Source of the DNA: Aporrectodea caliginosa | Taxonomy: Eukaryota; Annelida; Clitellata; Crassiclitellata; Lumbricidae | Assembly: GCA_020284085.1 (NCBI GenBank) | Contig: JACEVL010000462.1 | Location: 320,723-384,722 of the forward strand | Direction: 5' to 3' | Length of the DNA stretch: 64,000 nt | Shown: positions 1 through 10,399 of the stretch, in pieces | Position numbering within the stretch: the first letter of the stretch is position 1 | How the letters are laid out: each line of letters opens with the position of its first letter | Translations under genes and position numbers: made by a program | The notes under the pieces: model-generated | Told to the model about the DNA's origin: nothing | Seen by the model: only the letters and a program-made list of their open reading frames with translations | Database searches by the model: none

Positions 1-59
1 ACATAAATCTTAACTACTAACAGAACAGACAGCCTGCAAAACACTGCCGCTAATAGCAG

Positions 60-155
60 CCTACAAAGCATGTCCGCCTTCGGGTCTCGAACTCAGTACC
101 TCTCGCTCTCAATGCCAGTGTGTTATCCAACTCGCTGTTGCCCCACCCCACCCCC
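60..155 (-). repeat. tRNA-derived SINE fragment
   Basis: On the minus strand this stretch has a tRNA-like layout ending in AGTTCGAGACC, close to the RNA polymerase III B box (GGTTCGANTCC). The A-box region is poorly conserved, so this is a decayed SINE head rather than a tRNA gene. No cloverleaf could be completed by eye. Confidence 0.4.
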
Positions 156-242
156 ATTAATAAACTACTCCCCCCCACTAATAAACTACTCTGTCAGTTG
201 CAAGATCTTCAGGATAGGTTAACAAATATTCAATTTAATATC

Positions 243-475
243 GATGTCCATGTCATGGTGTAGGGGTATGTTCGGTTCCTTGCAGCCGGAGGGTTGTAGG
301 TTCGAATCCACCTCAAGCCGTCCGCGTAGGGACCTTGAGCAAGTCCTTCGCGCACAATTGCTCTGCAATATAATTGCTTCTGCGCCGCCGAGGCGTGTGG
401 CACTTCTGAGCTTGGGGCAACCTTAGTAAGAAGGGCGATATCAAAGATCAGTTGAATTGTATTGTATAAGAGAGC
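243..475 (+). repeat. tRNA-derived SINE
   Basis: A perfect B box, GGTTCGAATCC, lies at about 299-309, preceded by an A-box-like stretch around 255-270 (TGGTGTAGGGGTATG). It is followed by a non-tRNA body (GACCTTGAGCAAGTCCTTC...) that recurs in degenerate form near 755, 26700 (minus) and 31290 (minus). The copy ends in a short TTGTATTGTAT tail. The shared body makes this a SINE family and not a functional tRNA. The small open frames on both strands here are incidental. Confidence 0.6.
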
Positions 476-679
476 TCTGTGATATGCCAAAATAATTTTT
501 GTTGTCAGCAACGGCCTTTTTGTTATCAGTAGTCGTTAAACTTACTATTGAAGCGTGCATCCAATCGCTATCTGTGTTAGGTACTATCCATAAAGAAGGG
601 TCGACGTAGGAGGGAACAAGCTGTTGATAAACGACGGAAACACTTTTACCTTCCAGTGGTGCCGGACCAGACGCCTGGA

Positions 680-830
680 ATAAGGAGGAGGGCGATGCAT
701 TCCTTGCAACCCCGAGAATACGGATTGGAGTCTACTTCCCTTAGATAGTTACTGTGTAGGGACCTCGAGCAAGTTCTTCACTCACAGTTGCTCAGCGCCA
801 TCGATAAACCTGCCCGGACAAGCCACTTAG
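680..830 (+). repeat. degenerate SINE, related to the 243-475 copy
   Basis: The segment GGGACCTCGAGCAAGTTCTT followed by a CACTCACAGTTGCTCAGC-like stretch matches the body of the SINE at 243-475. The upstream tRNA-like head (TTGCAACCCCGAGAATACGG) is heavily mutated. Confidence 0.45.
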
Positions 831-1082
831 AGCATGACTTAACATAAGAGCATCACTTAATATATAAGAGCATGACTTAAGATAGGAGCATCACTTGATA
901 TATAGCCGTACATGTAGCTAACGTAGAGCATTACTTGAAACACAGAGCATTACTTGAAACATACAGCATGACTTGAAACACAGAGCATGACTAGATACAT
1001 AGCCATACATATAGCATCAACTATCATAAGAGCTTAACTGAAGATATAGAGCATGACTAGATACATAGCCATACATATAGCT
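826..1082. repeat. degenerate ~20-bp tandem array
   Basis: About ten diverged units built on AGAGCATGACTTGAAACA. A longer sub-unit (GAGCATGACTAGATACATAGC...) appears twice, near 985 and 1048. There is no coding potential. Confidence 0.6.
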
Positions 1083-1283
1083 TGTTACGACAGTAGCAAT
1101 TTTTGCTACAGTATACCATTCCATTTGAGTACTATCTTCGCACTCTTCATTGTTAAATCTGTTAACGGCCTCATCATCTCTGCACTATTAGGCTAGGTAT
1201 GAACTTCATATAGTAAATCACAGCTCCCAGAAAGCTCCTTACTTGCTTCTTATTGCTTGGTCTGGGCATTTCTTTAATCTTGT

Positions 1284-2670
1284 CTACAGATTCTTCCTTC
1301 GGCTTGATACGATCGTATCGTACCCAATCTGAAACTTCCTAGGCTTAAGTGTCAATTTTGCCCTCCTAACTCTCTCAAAGAATCCTTTTAAAGCCGCCAA
1401 GTGTTCCTCCCAACTTCGCCTGTGTGCCAGGACATTCTCGACATAATTTTCAAGGTTTTTCAATCCTTCTAATAGCTTCCTCGTCACCCTATTATAACTT
1501 GAGGCACTCTTCACAAGACCGAAGGTCATTACAAGAAAACGAAACAGCCCATTTGCACATACGAAACTTGAAAGATCCTCTGAACTCTCACTCATTGGGA
1601 TTTGCCAATATACTTTGCAAAAATCGAACTTGCTAAAGATCTTACTCCCACTCAACTTATTGAACACGTCTTCATTTGCCATCATTGGTTCTGGATTGAA
1701 AATCGTCAACTTGTTCAATTGCTTATAGCTGCAACACAATCTATTGCAACTATCGGCCTTCTTTACAATTACTAGCGGTGCTGCATATGCTGCATTCGAC
1801 CTTTCAATTACACCACTTTCTAACATCAGTTCTATCTCCCGATCTATCTCCTTTTGTAATCCATCAGGAGTTGGGTATGCCTTTAATCTGACAGATGTTA
1901 TCACACGTCAACTTTATTTCGTGTTCAACCAAATCAGTTTTCCCTGGTACATCGGAGAATAATTATATCACCATACTCCTTCAACAATGTCCTTATTTCT
2001 TCTTTATTTTTCTCAGTGAGTTGTAGATTTATTTGTACATCCTTGTAGGTCCTTCTGTACTCCATCATACAACACCAACAACTCTTCTTCTTTATCTGTT
2101 CTATCATCATTAACCACAGTAACCACTGTAGCTAACATCTCCTCTCTCTCTTCATCCACATTTCTTACATTCCTCTCATTATACTTCTGTAACATATTAA
2201 TGTGGCAAGTTTTCACTGTACCTTTATCGTCTTCTATTCGGTAGTCATATTCACCAACTTTATCTCTCACAGTATATGGACCGTGCCATTTCAACAACAA
2301 TTTGTTGGCCTTCAGCGGTAACACTAACAGCACCTTGTCACCGATATCCAACTTACGATACGGAGATATCTTGTAGGCCTAATATTTAATCTGAGTCTTC
2401 GCGATTTCTTGTTGCGCTATCTTACATGTTTCTGTAATTCTCTCCTGCAATTCTAACATGTAACTATAATAAACATCGCGTGTCTCCTCTTCCACTATTT
2501 CTCTTGTCCACAGCTCCTTCAAAATCCTCATGTCCCTCTTGTATACTATCTCTTAATGCGAACAACAATGGGATAAGGTAGCGATCCCATTCCTTCGGTT
2601 GTTCTACAATTAACTTCTTAAGTGTCGTCTTGATTGTACCATTAAGACGTTCCACGATTCCATTGGCCAT
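1284..2670 (-). mobile_element. Ty3/Gypsy retrotransposon pol remnant, integrase before RT
   Basis: Read on the minus strand, three broken frames follow in order. Frame 2670-2464 has the integrase-core signature ANGIVERLNGTIK. Frame 2351-2013 has the integrase C-terminal region (GDKVLLVLPL, then KWHGPYTV and KTCHINMLQKY). Frame 1904-1284 is a reverse transcriptase with KFDFCKVYWQIPM and MTFGLVKSASSYNR. The normal Ty3/Gypsy order is RT, RNase H, integrase; here integrase comes first. That matches the Gmr1 group described from deuterostomes. The linker between the integrase end and the RT can be read in shifted frames around 1905-2010, so the order reflects one element, not two insertions. The catalytic YVDD-type box reads YVENV, and frameshifts and stops separate the parts, so the copy is dead. 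No LTR, gag or RNase H was recognised. Confidence 0.75.
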
Positions 2671-3335
2671 TATAGGCTAACAACATCCTACATTATTTTG
2701 TATACCAAGCATCAGGTTAATCTATTTAGTGAGCAAAGCATAATTATCACACGCAAATAAACCATGTCTAATAACAAAGTAACAGCATCAAGAAGGCACT
2801 GGTGCTCTAACGACACAGAGCTCAGTAGGTAGGATTTTAATATATTTTTAACTGATACTTACAGCATTGGCACGTTGATATTTTTTTATTATTTCTAACA
2901 AATCTTAATTATAATTAATTATAGATAATTATCTATACATGCATAGGCTACTGGTTCTGCGGCCAGAACCCAACCAATCGTATTATGTCTTTTGTCCATA
3001 AATATTTAACAGCCAGAATAATCCGACAAAAGACTTGTGTGACGTTCGTCCACTTCTGGGGCCGTCACGCCCTCTTGCGGTGTGATTTGCACCTGTAGCC
3101 CTAATTAGTTGCTTTTTGCTGCGTACGCTAATGGCAGAGTAGAACATTGCATCACATCAAGTAATGAATGGCTTTAGAAAACGCGAGGCATGTTTGTAGA
3201 AAAGTCTAGCATTTTGTATTAAATAGAAAAACAAATCAATTAATACACAGTATAAATAAACACCAAACTACCTATGAGTGGCGTTATTTATTAAATGATA
3301 TATTATGTTTATGGCTTATCTGATCCTTCAGTAAA
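2671..3335. other. no gene recognised
   Basis: AT-rich unique-looking sequence upstream (minus-strand sense) of the Gypsy remnant. It may hold further decayed element sequence, but no motif can be supported. Confidence 0.4.
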
Positions 3336-3339
3336 CTTC

Positions 3340-3960
3340 AGTCTCGCTTCGACGACACCGTAGTTAGGTTCGAAGAAACTGGTTTCAGTGAAGGAACAGG
3401 TTTCGGCAAAACTGGGAACGACGGTCCCAAATTCAGAAATAGCCTATGTATTTTCGTCACAGACGTCCCAAATTATTAAATGAAAGAAGTCTACAAAGTT
3501 ATTTGATATTGTCACTTTAAAATGGAAGCTGGATTGATGAAAAAACTGTTTCCCTAAATGGAAGTGGGATTGATGAAAACATTCCTGTGTTGAAATAGAA
3601 GCTGGATTGATCGAAATAATTTTTCCCGTAAATAGAAGCTGGATACCAAGCTGGTTGCATGGATGAAACTAAGTTTCCATTCAATAGAAGCTGGATGAAA
3701 ATAATGTTTTCAGTAATTAGAAGCTGGATTCCTGATAATATATAGTACGTTTTAGCGAAACTACAAGAAACCGGCCTCTGTTGATTTCTTTCATTTCATA
3801 ATTTGGGACCGCCGTTCCCAGTTTTGCCCAGGTTTCGTCGAAAGGTATGTATTTCGGCGAAGGTGAGTCTTCTTCCGAAGCGACGCGGCGAAGGCATGAA
3901 TTCGTAGCAATGCTTCGTCTTCCAAACACCTCTTCAATCGTCGAAGTAATTTTTGAATAG
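3340..3960. mobile_element. foldback-like element with tandem-repeat interior
   Basis: Two arms face each other. GGCAAAACTGGGAACGACGG with its continuation near 3411-3440 is inverted, with one mismatch over about 29 bases, at about 3799-3828. The outer arms are rich in diverged CTTCG/CGAAG motifs on both sides. Between them lie five or six copies of a 40-60 base unit containing GAAGCTGGATTGATGAAAA (about 3515-3735). The same unit occurs inverted at about 13090-13195. This is the architecture of foldback transposons; no transposase is present. Confidence 0.5.
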
Positions 3961-5329
3961 GATCGTCACAACTGACAAGTCGGCATTAGATAAAACCGTA
4001 TCACTTGCTCTAGAGTTGCTGTTCGAAGTCTGAACAATCCTTCGTAAAACGTCCGCAGTTCAAATCACTCACACCCAGAAAACGATAACCACTCAACCGT
4101 TCTACGCTCCAAGCAGACTATCGAAAAGATCGCTCGCCAATGTATTTCACTCTGACGGCTTCTCTTAAATTCGACTAAAAGTCCGCCACAACGATGCTAT
4201 CATCACTCGCAAGATGCATAGTCATCCGAACTTTGAAACCGACTATTCATCAACCGAAAAGTCGTTCAATATCGCAGGAACGTCGCAAATTGACCGACTC
4301 CTTTGAAATCCAAATTTCAAGTTCTTCAAAGAGCTTCCCATTCACAATCCGTTACGTCGTTCACTGTAACGCTCTAGTTAATTCGTATTACGTCACGTTG
4401 CCATGGCTTCTGGTTTAACGGTTCATTTGGCAGTTAATTGGAGCCTAGGCCTATGTATTATATGGAAGCCACCCAATCATGAATTAACTAACACCACTCG
4501 TAATTAACTATCTTATTCTCCCTATAGATTAATTAATTAACTAAGTAAGCTAATAATAGATTTGATAAGTTATATTTCGCTACAGTACCCTTGTCACGAG
4601 CCGAGTAATGTAGCGTGACGTAGCGAATTCCTTACTTGGATCAGGGTTAAAAGCTTACCAAAACAGCCACCCTGATACCAGTCATAATTATGCCGTGTAA
4701 ATCCGGCTCGGACAGTCTGCCCAAGACTTAACGTAAATGAAAGAATGGAACAAACACCAATATAGATTTTGATGAGGGTTCTTGAATAATATAATCGACG
4801 ACATAATGAACTGAAGAAGACGTTTGTCTTTAAATTCACAAGAACAATGAAAAACATAGAAGATTCTTGAATCATGTCAGTCGACAATATAATAAGTATA
4901 TTCTTTATTAAATAATATAATGAACTGAAGAAAACGCCTGTCTTTAAACTCACAAGAGAACATAGATTTTGAATCGCAAAATCCAGAGAAAATAACTCAG
5001 TATACAATTCGACATCTCATGACTACCAATTTTCTTTGATTTTTTTCTAACCGTTTACTACTCAACATCTCCCTTACATGTACTGTATATTTGTTCTTAA
5101 TATCTGATTATCAAAACCGATACTTCAATACCTCAAGATCGATATCTCCGGCATGTTTCACTACTTCCTTTCTTCCTACATCACATCTCATCTTACATTT
5201 AATAGCTCATCTCACATCTCATCATTGTGATCTTCTCTCCGCCAATTTAAACAAATTCTTTAAACGGGAAATCATTGTTCTAGACATACACGCTGAATTC
5301 ATCAGGTACAAATAAGCAGGTTAATGAGA
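3961..5329. other. no gene recognised; diverged ~120-bp duplication
   Basis: No gene or domain is recognisable. About 4795-4970 holds two diverged copies of a segment containing ATAATGAACTGAAGAA followed by a CTGTCTTTAAACTCACAAGA-type stretch, separated by TTCTTTATTAAAT. The open frames here look random in composition. Confidence 0.4.
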
Positions 5330-5500
5330 GTTCATCTAGTACGATTGAACAATTATGTCAGGTTCACAAAGTACGGTCTAGTACTAACAAACAGACCAAG
5401 CTTATACTAAGGCTCAATAAGTACGATCAAGGTTTACTAAGTACGACTACGTTTACGAGGTACGATCGAGGTTTACTAAGTACGATTAAGGTTATACTGT
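5330..5500. repeat. degenerate ~27-bp tandem array
   Basis: Repeated AAGTACGATCAAGGTTTACT-type units, about six copies, strongly diverged at the 5' side. Confidence 0.5.
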
Positions 5501-5667
5501 AACGCCCCTCCTTGGGTGTATCAATTTGTTACGTCCTCTGCTATATCACTGCTGTTCGTTTGGAGGACTGTCTTATTCTTTGTATGATCCAAGGACAAGC
5601 CAGTTACAAACAGACGTTCAGATTTGGAGTAGAATCAGACTCAGACATTCGGTCTCACTAGAAAGTT

Positions 5668-5990
5668 TTAGTCATCAATGAGAATTGGATCGGACGAACT
5701 TTCTGACGGTCCCTCCTCCTGAGCAAGAACAGGAGAGGTCACTGTAGCCGGTGACACACTGGAGTCACCATCGAGAATGATGGTTTCTGGAGGGAAAACA
5801 CTTTCATCGGGAGGCTGAAAAGAACCCTTCCGTTGATAGCATTCAAAAGCTGCTTCTAGAATCCATTCAGGAATCAGAACAGCTGGGAAAGCGAAAACGC
5901 AACAATTTTATTCCTTGGTGAAGACTGGTTCCTTGAATCAACCATCTCGCGCTGCGAAAAATCTCCAACAACAAACCTTTAGAAACCGTT
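5668..5990 (-). pseudogene. partial duplicate of the ZCCHC24-like pseudogene
   Basis: The minus strand repeats the interior of the pseudogene at 6880-7060, including the residues PEWILEAAFECYQ and the DNA CATTCAAAAGCTGCTTCTAG. It then continues into its own frame rich in Ser, Asp and Glu, which stops at 5668. A frameshift separates the part encoding ARWLIQG-like residues from the PEWILEAAFECYQ part. The zinc-finger half is absent. It lies directly next to the 314-base repeat at 5995-6308, which indicates duplication of a larger unit with internal loss. Confidence 0.55.
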
Positions 5991-5994
5991 TAGA

Positions 5995-6308
5995 CTCGTT
6001 TAGTTTCTTTTACTCGAATGACGAAAAATCATCCTGCCACGTTAAACTTATTAATCCCAGTTTGAGCCGATTCTCAAAATAACGTTCAATCTGTGACGTC
6101 ACGTCTAGACAAATTGGTCACTGACTCGACAGACTAGTGAAACTCTGTTGACGTGAACATAATGTGAACACAATCCAAGGGGCGAACTAAGTTCAACAAC
6201 TAATTCTATAACGACTTAATATAGTAACAGTTAATCATTAGCTGTCCTTCAGCTACAATGGAAAATGTTTTGTAAAACCTTAATAAAACTGAAAACTAAC
6301 GTAATGTT
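5995..6308. repeat. direct repeat copy A (pairs with 8093-8403)
   Basis: About 310 bases are shared with 8093-8403 in the same orientation at roughly 90% identity by eye. Shared landmarks are AATCATCCTGCCACG, CTGTGACGTCACGTC, AACTCTGTTGA and AACAGTTAATCATTA. The pair flanks the zinc-finger pseudogene. On the minus strand each copy lies upstream of a pseudogene copy, so it may be the promoter or 5' flank of the original gene; LTR-like or transposon-end repeats are an alternative. Confidence 0.65.
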
Positions 6309-6335
6309 GAGTTCTCCAAATAATCGAAGATGAGT

Positions 6336-8060
6336 TCAGTTAGCAAGACGGCAATAAGAGCCCTTAATTTTGCACATTTCACAAAGATGCTGTGGGTGTG
6401 GCCTGTTTTTCTCATTGATGTTGGCGATCGTCTGAAGAGGGCGTTGACTGCGGGGATAGACGTTCACCCGACATTTGATGCAGTCTTGCCCCACGTTAGC
6501 CCAGCTGTTACCAGACTTCCATGTGTGTATACATTGGTGGCATAATACTCTCCAAAACATCTTTTATTGCCCTGATAGGAAGTAAGTCCCTGTATCCGTG
6601 GCCAAGTCTTTTCACAGCCTTTAAGTAATGTCCCTTCTGGAAGCAGAGATGGCACAAGTATGTACTGGGAGGTTTCTTCTTAGGTCGTTCCCCGGTTTGA
6701 AGAAGTTTCAGTTGATCAGTTACAGCATCTATATCTAATTCTCCACACGAACATTTGGGGTTGTCGGAATGTGAATGGCAGCGACAGGTATAGTTGCAAT
6801 ACCTCGAATGCTCCGCTCTGAATTTGTCAATTCCTTTTTGTGGCCGTTAATTTTTTATGCTGACACCACTTTCATCCCGAAACTGAAAAGATCCCATCGG
6901 TTGATAGCATTCAAAAGCTGCTTCTAGAATCCATTCTGGACAGTTGGGAAAGCGAAAACGCAACAATTTTATTCCTTGGTGAAGAGTCGTTCCTTGAATC
7001 AACCATCTCGCACTGCCAAAAATGTCCACCAACAAACCTTTGGAAACCGGAGACTCATTTGCCTTCACTGGTGGCAACTCTTTCATTGGCAAAGCCTAGG
7101 ATGAGTTCTCAGTGGCTTTGTCTTTATCATGTTCAACATTCAATGTTTCCTCCGTCCCTGCAATGAAATCGTTGTCCTTCAACCTCTAAAACAAAGCTTG
7201 ACTGCTCAGAACCTCTACCATACTCCCCGTATGTTCAAAGACTTTGCATTCGGGCCAAGCAATCACTCCATGCCCATCGTATTTTGATCTCACATCATCA
7301 CATGAGCTTTCGGGGGTCAGGCTTCATGACGTGGTGAAACACTATCAACCGCATGCTATGCTGTTCCTAAGTATGGTGGGGCTTCGCCAGTAAGCATGAA
7401 CTTGACTCTTTGAGCGCGATTGTCCGTAAGTTGGTACGCCTTGGTTTCCTACCCAAATCTTTCCCCACTTTTGAGGAGCTTTGCCGAAAAGTTGACATAG
7501 ACCCCTTTAGAAACATCTTAACAAATACTAGCCACGCCCTCCATGACCTTCTCCCTCTGTCAATTGTACTGAGCATGACCTGCGTCCCCGCTCACATAAC
7601 CGTCTTCTTCCTAGATTTGATTCCCTTACCAGGCGCGGCTTCTTGGCTAGGATGTTGTACAGTAAGACATCTATTTTCTAGTTGACTTAATTTTCTGTTC
7701 CTAATTATCGTTTTACTTTATGCCTAACTTGTTTTTTAATTTGTATGTAAAGCGCTGAGCATTTGCTTGTGTTTAATAAAGAACATACTTACTTACTTAC
7801 TTCGGAATCGGAATCCAAAATCCGTCAAATCCGGAAGAGAATCTACATCGGAAATATCCTCACAGCAAGGCATATCGCTTGTTCCAACAACGGCAGCCGA
7901 GATTGGCACTGACGAAGACGAAGAACTTGGTTGCCATGAAACTGTATAAATTCTGTTATTCGTCAATGCGGACGCCTCGTTGAAAGAAATTTACAGCCAT
8001 CTTGATTGTCTCTCTCACAAGTTGATTCTAACGTATTTTCCATGGTAAATGTTTGTTCAG
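6336..8060 (-). pseudogene. ZCCHC24-like zinc-knuckle / 3CxxC zinc-finger pseudogene
   Basis: Read on the minus strand, a long decayed reading frame runs from about 8060 to 6336, interrupted by a LINE at 7367-7803. The recognisable C-terminal half begins near 6845. It has a Cys/His-rich patch (CRCHSHSDNPKCSCG), a CCHC knuckle (CHLCFQKGHYLK then GC), the run YQGNKRCFGEY, then SGNSWANVGQDCIKC with VNVYP and RPL, and HPQHLCEMCKIKGSYCR at the end. That order matches vertebrate ZCCHC24. The breaks are an in-frame TAA just before 6845, a frameshift right after GHYLK (about 6625), another after GEY (about 6555), and further stops upstream of 7092. The finger region has no introns, which would fit a processed retrocopy or an intronless family member. 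The N-terminal part (PEWILEAAFECYQ) is not recognised. Assembly errors could explain one break but not all of them. Confidence 0.65.
7367..7803 (+). mobile_element. CR1/L2-like LINE 3' end
   Basis: The frame at 7410-7685 encodes a typical LINE reverse-transcriptase C-terminus (FPTFEELCRKVDIDPFRNIL, then HALHDLLP) that loses frame before the last conserved block. A 3' UTR follows, ending in TAATAAAGAACATACTTACT plus repeated ACTT at 7785-7802. The copy is 5'-truncated and sits inside the zinc-finger pseudogene, so it inserted after that sequence existed. Confidence 0.7.
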
Positions 8061-8092
8061 AACTCAGACGGTCCGTACATTCGACTGCCATG

Positions 8093-8403
8093 AATCGATC
8101 AGTTTCTTTTATTCGAATGACTAAAAATCATCCTGCCACGCTAAACTTATTAATCCCAGTTCGAGCCGATTTTCAAAATAGCGTTCAATCTGTGACGTCA
8201 CGTCCAGACAAGTTAGGTCACTGACTCGACATACTAGTGAAACTCTGTTGAAATATGTGAAAACAATCCAAGGGGTGAACCAAGTTCAACAACGAATTCT
8301 ATAACGACTTAATATAGTAACAGTTAATCATTAACTGTCCTTCAGCTGCAACGGAAAATGTTTTGTAAACCCTAATGAAAATGTAAACTAACGTAATGTT
8401 GCA
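8093..8403. repeat. direct repeat copy B (pairs with 5995-6308)
   Basis: Second copy of the ~310-base repeat, same orientation as copy A, ending at the shared TAACGTAATGTTG. It differs from copy A by scattered substitutions and a few small indels, so the duplication is not recent. Confidence 0.65.
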
Positions 8404-8870
8404 TCCTCCAGCGATCGATCGTCATCACCAAAGGTCATCTCCTCAGCCCGATACTCTTCCGCCCCCAAGATACCCACCCCTCCAGAACGTTGCGCCAATC
8501 GGTCTCGCCTGAAGATGCGGAAGCCGTCAATTCGGAAGGTACTGTGTAGATGATGCGTTTTGAGATGAGTCTCCGAGATGATGGCGATACCCAGTCCATA
8601 GCCAATCAGCTCAGCATAGGGTTTTGCAAGAGAGTTCGCGTTGATAACATAAATGCCTGGTAGCCCTCGCATTGAGATGCAGTCTACTGTATTGATTAGC
8701 AGCGGCTGCTTCGGAATAGAAACCAGGTATCGCTCAGAGAGTGTTTGTTTGCGAGTCATGCCATGTAGAGGGTTTGATTGTACCAGTTTTATCTTGCATT
8801 GCCTCCGCCGTCCTGCACGACTGCACCTGTAGCGAAATCGTAAAATCTTTACGACAGGAACAAAATTCAT
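8404..8870 (-). mobile_element. LINE endonuclease-domain fragment
   Basis: A minus-strand frame of about 155 codons contains the start of an AP-type endonuclease of non-LTR retrotransposons: IYVINANSLAKPYAEL, then IISETHLK and a FRRDR...SGGVGIL block, as in CR1/Jockey-type ORF2 proteins. It is cut at the boundary of the direct repeat near 8404. The upstream basic stretch (RFRYRCSRAGRRRQ) is unassigned. No reverse transcriptase follows. Confidence 0.65.
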
Positions 8871-9850
8871 GGTATTATGGTAGGTAGGATTGCCATCGTT
8901 GTGCTTAAGGTCTCTGATGTTAAGAATCTCGGTTCGCGTGTAGCTTACAGCGTATTTGAACTGACGTCATATGCTGACGTCATGTGACCTTGCTGTGATA
9001 AGATGGCTGCCTCGGTGACGTCATCTGTCTCTACGCCGAATTGCCGGGTGCAAGGATTGATCCCTTTCTTCTCAAAACGTAATTAATTTGCCCGTTACCC
9101 AAAAGAAATCCGCTTTCTTATGAATTTCTATATAATGCACAATGTTAAGAGGTTAATTAGCCAGTTTGATAGTTAGAAATAGTGACTGTGGCACATTGAA
9201 ACTGGTCTAATATTGTTGCGGACCTGGGGATCTAATTAACCGACCAGGATCGCTATCCCCAGTCCTGTCTTGCCAAGTGAATAATATCCGCTAGGTGTGA
9301 TCTCTGATCGAAAACATTCAACGTTATAGCTTTATTAAATGAAAGTGACAACTGTCGTAAAATAGCAACCTCTTTAAATCGTTTGACGGAGATCAAGAGT
9401 TCAGTCTGTTTAAAATGGCCGAGTGAATAATATCCGCTCCTACGCAATGTGGTTCCGTGTTAATGAAAGCTCCGTGCCAACAATTACTGTACCTTCGTAG
9501 ATATTCCCCGACAGTTGAAAAGAAACGAGTTGTATCCTGACGGAAAGAGCGTTCGCATCTGCTAGTTCACTAATCTGATTATTGAATCACGAACTTCCGA
9601 GGCCTTTTTACCACAAGTACGAAATGTTAAAGTATTTACGAAACCGTTCGAAGTATATCACAAATCGTCCCCGAAGTATCGTCTCAACCTCGAGATATCC
9701 GGAGTCTGTCAGCGTTCTTTACAAATCTCTTGTTACGAAAAACCCTTTCTGATAATCCATCAAAATCCATGAATGCCTCGAACTCGTAGAATGCCGTGTC
9801 TCTTTTCATGCCTCAAACTCGAAACGATCGCGTGTCTTCCTCCTTTCAGT
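8871..9850. other. no gene recognised
   Basis: No domain is visible. A short motif, GTGAATAATATCCGCT, occurs at about 9279 and again at about 9423. The minus-strand open frame covering both has no recognisable features. Confidence 0.4.
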
Positions 9851-9977
9851 TTTTGATTGAGGGCTCGTCCGTCCTTTTATAGCTCGCCCAGAGCAGCCGT
9901 AGGCCTCCAAGCAGACGACCGACCGAGGCCAGGCCACCACCAGCGCGGGAAACCCAAGCCCAGGGACAATGGCTACA

Positions 9978-10377
9978 GGAAGAGAAGAATTGGCCCTCTC
10001 CATAGGCGACATCATCCAGAGCCTCTCCATAGGCGACATCGAGAGCCTTTCCATAGGCGACATCATCCAGAACTTTTCCATAGGTGACTGTATGCAGCAC
10101 CTCTCCATAGGCAACAGCATACAGACCCTCTCCATAGGCGACAGCATACAGCGCCTCTCCATAGGCGACATCTTCCAGAGCCTCTCCATGGGCGACATCA
10201 TCCAGAGCCTTTCCATAGGCGACATCATCCAGAACTTTTCCATAGGTGACTGTATGCAGCACCTCTTCATAGGCAACAGCATACAGACCCTCTCCATAGG
10301 CGACAGCATACAGCGCCTCTCCATAGGCGACATCTTCCAGAGCCTCTCCATGGGCGACATCATCCAGATGACAATGA
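9978..10377. repeat. 27-bp minisatellite with 162-bp higher-order period
   Basis: About 14 units of a 27-base repeat around CTCTCCATAGGCGACATC. Variants recur in a fixed order every six units: the block starting GAGCCTTTCC at 10043 repeats at 10205, exactly 162 bases later. Because 27 is divisible by three, one + frame and two - frames stay open. The + frame starts at 9969 in a good Kozak context (ACAATGG) and would encode nine-residue repeats of the type LSIGDIIQS, 144 residues in all. The minus frames read as SPMER and VAYGEAL repeats. On the minus strand the array begins about 25 bases after the stop codon of a LINE C-terminus (10402-10400), so it may be an expanded LINE 3' tail. Translation is unproven. 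Confidence 0.85.
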
Positions 10378-10399
10378 CTGATCAACAAATAGTCAATCA

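Noticed and set aside
4594..5007. 137-codon minus open frame, hydrophobic stretches
   Set aside because: Contains a diverged duplication and no recognisable family; codon use looks random.
7767..7949. 60-codon + frame
   Set aside because: It straddles the LINE tail and the antisense of the zinc-finger pseudogene.
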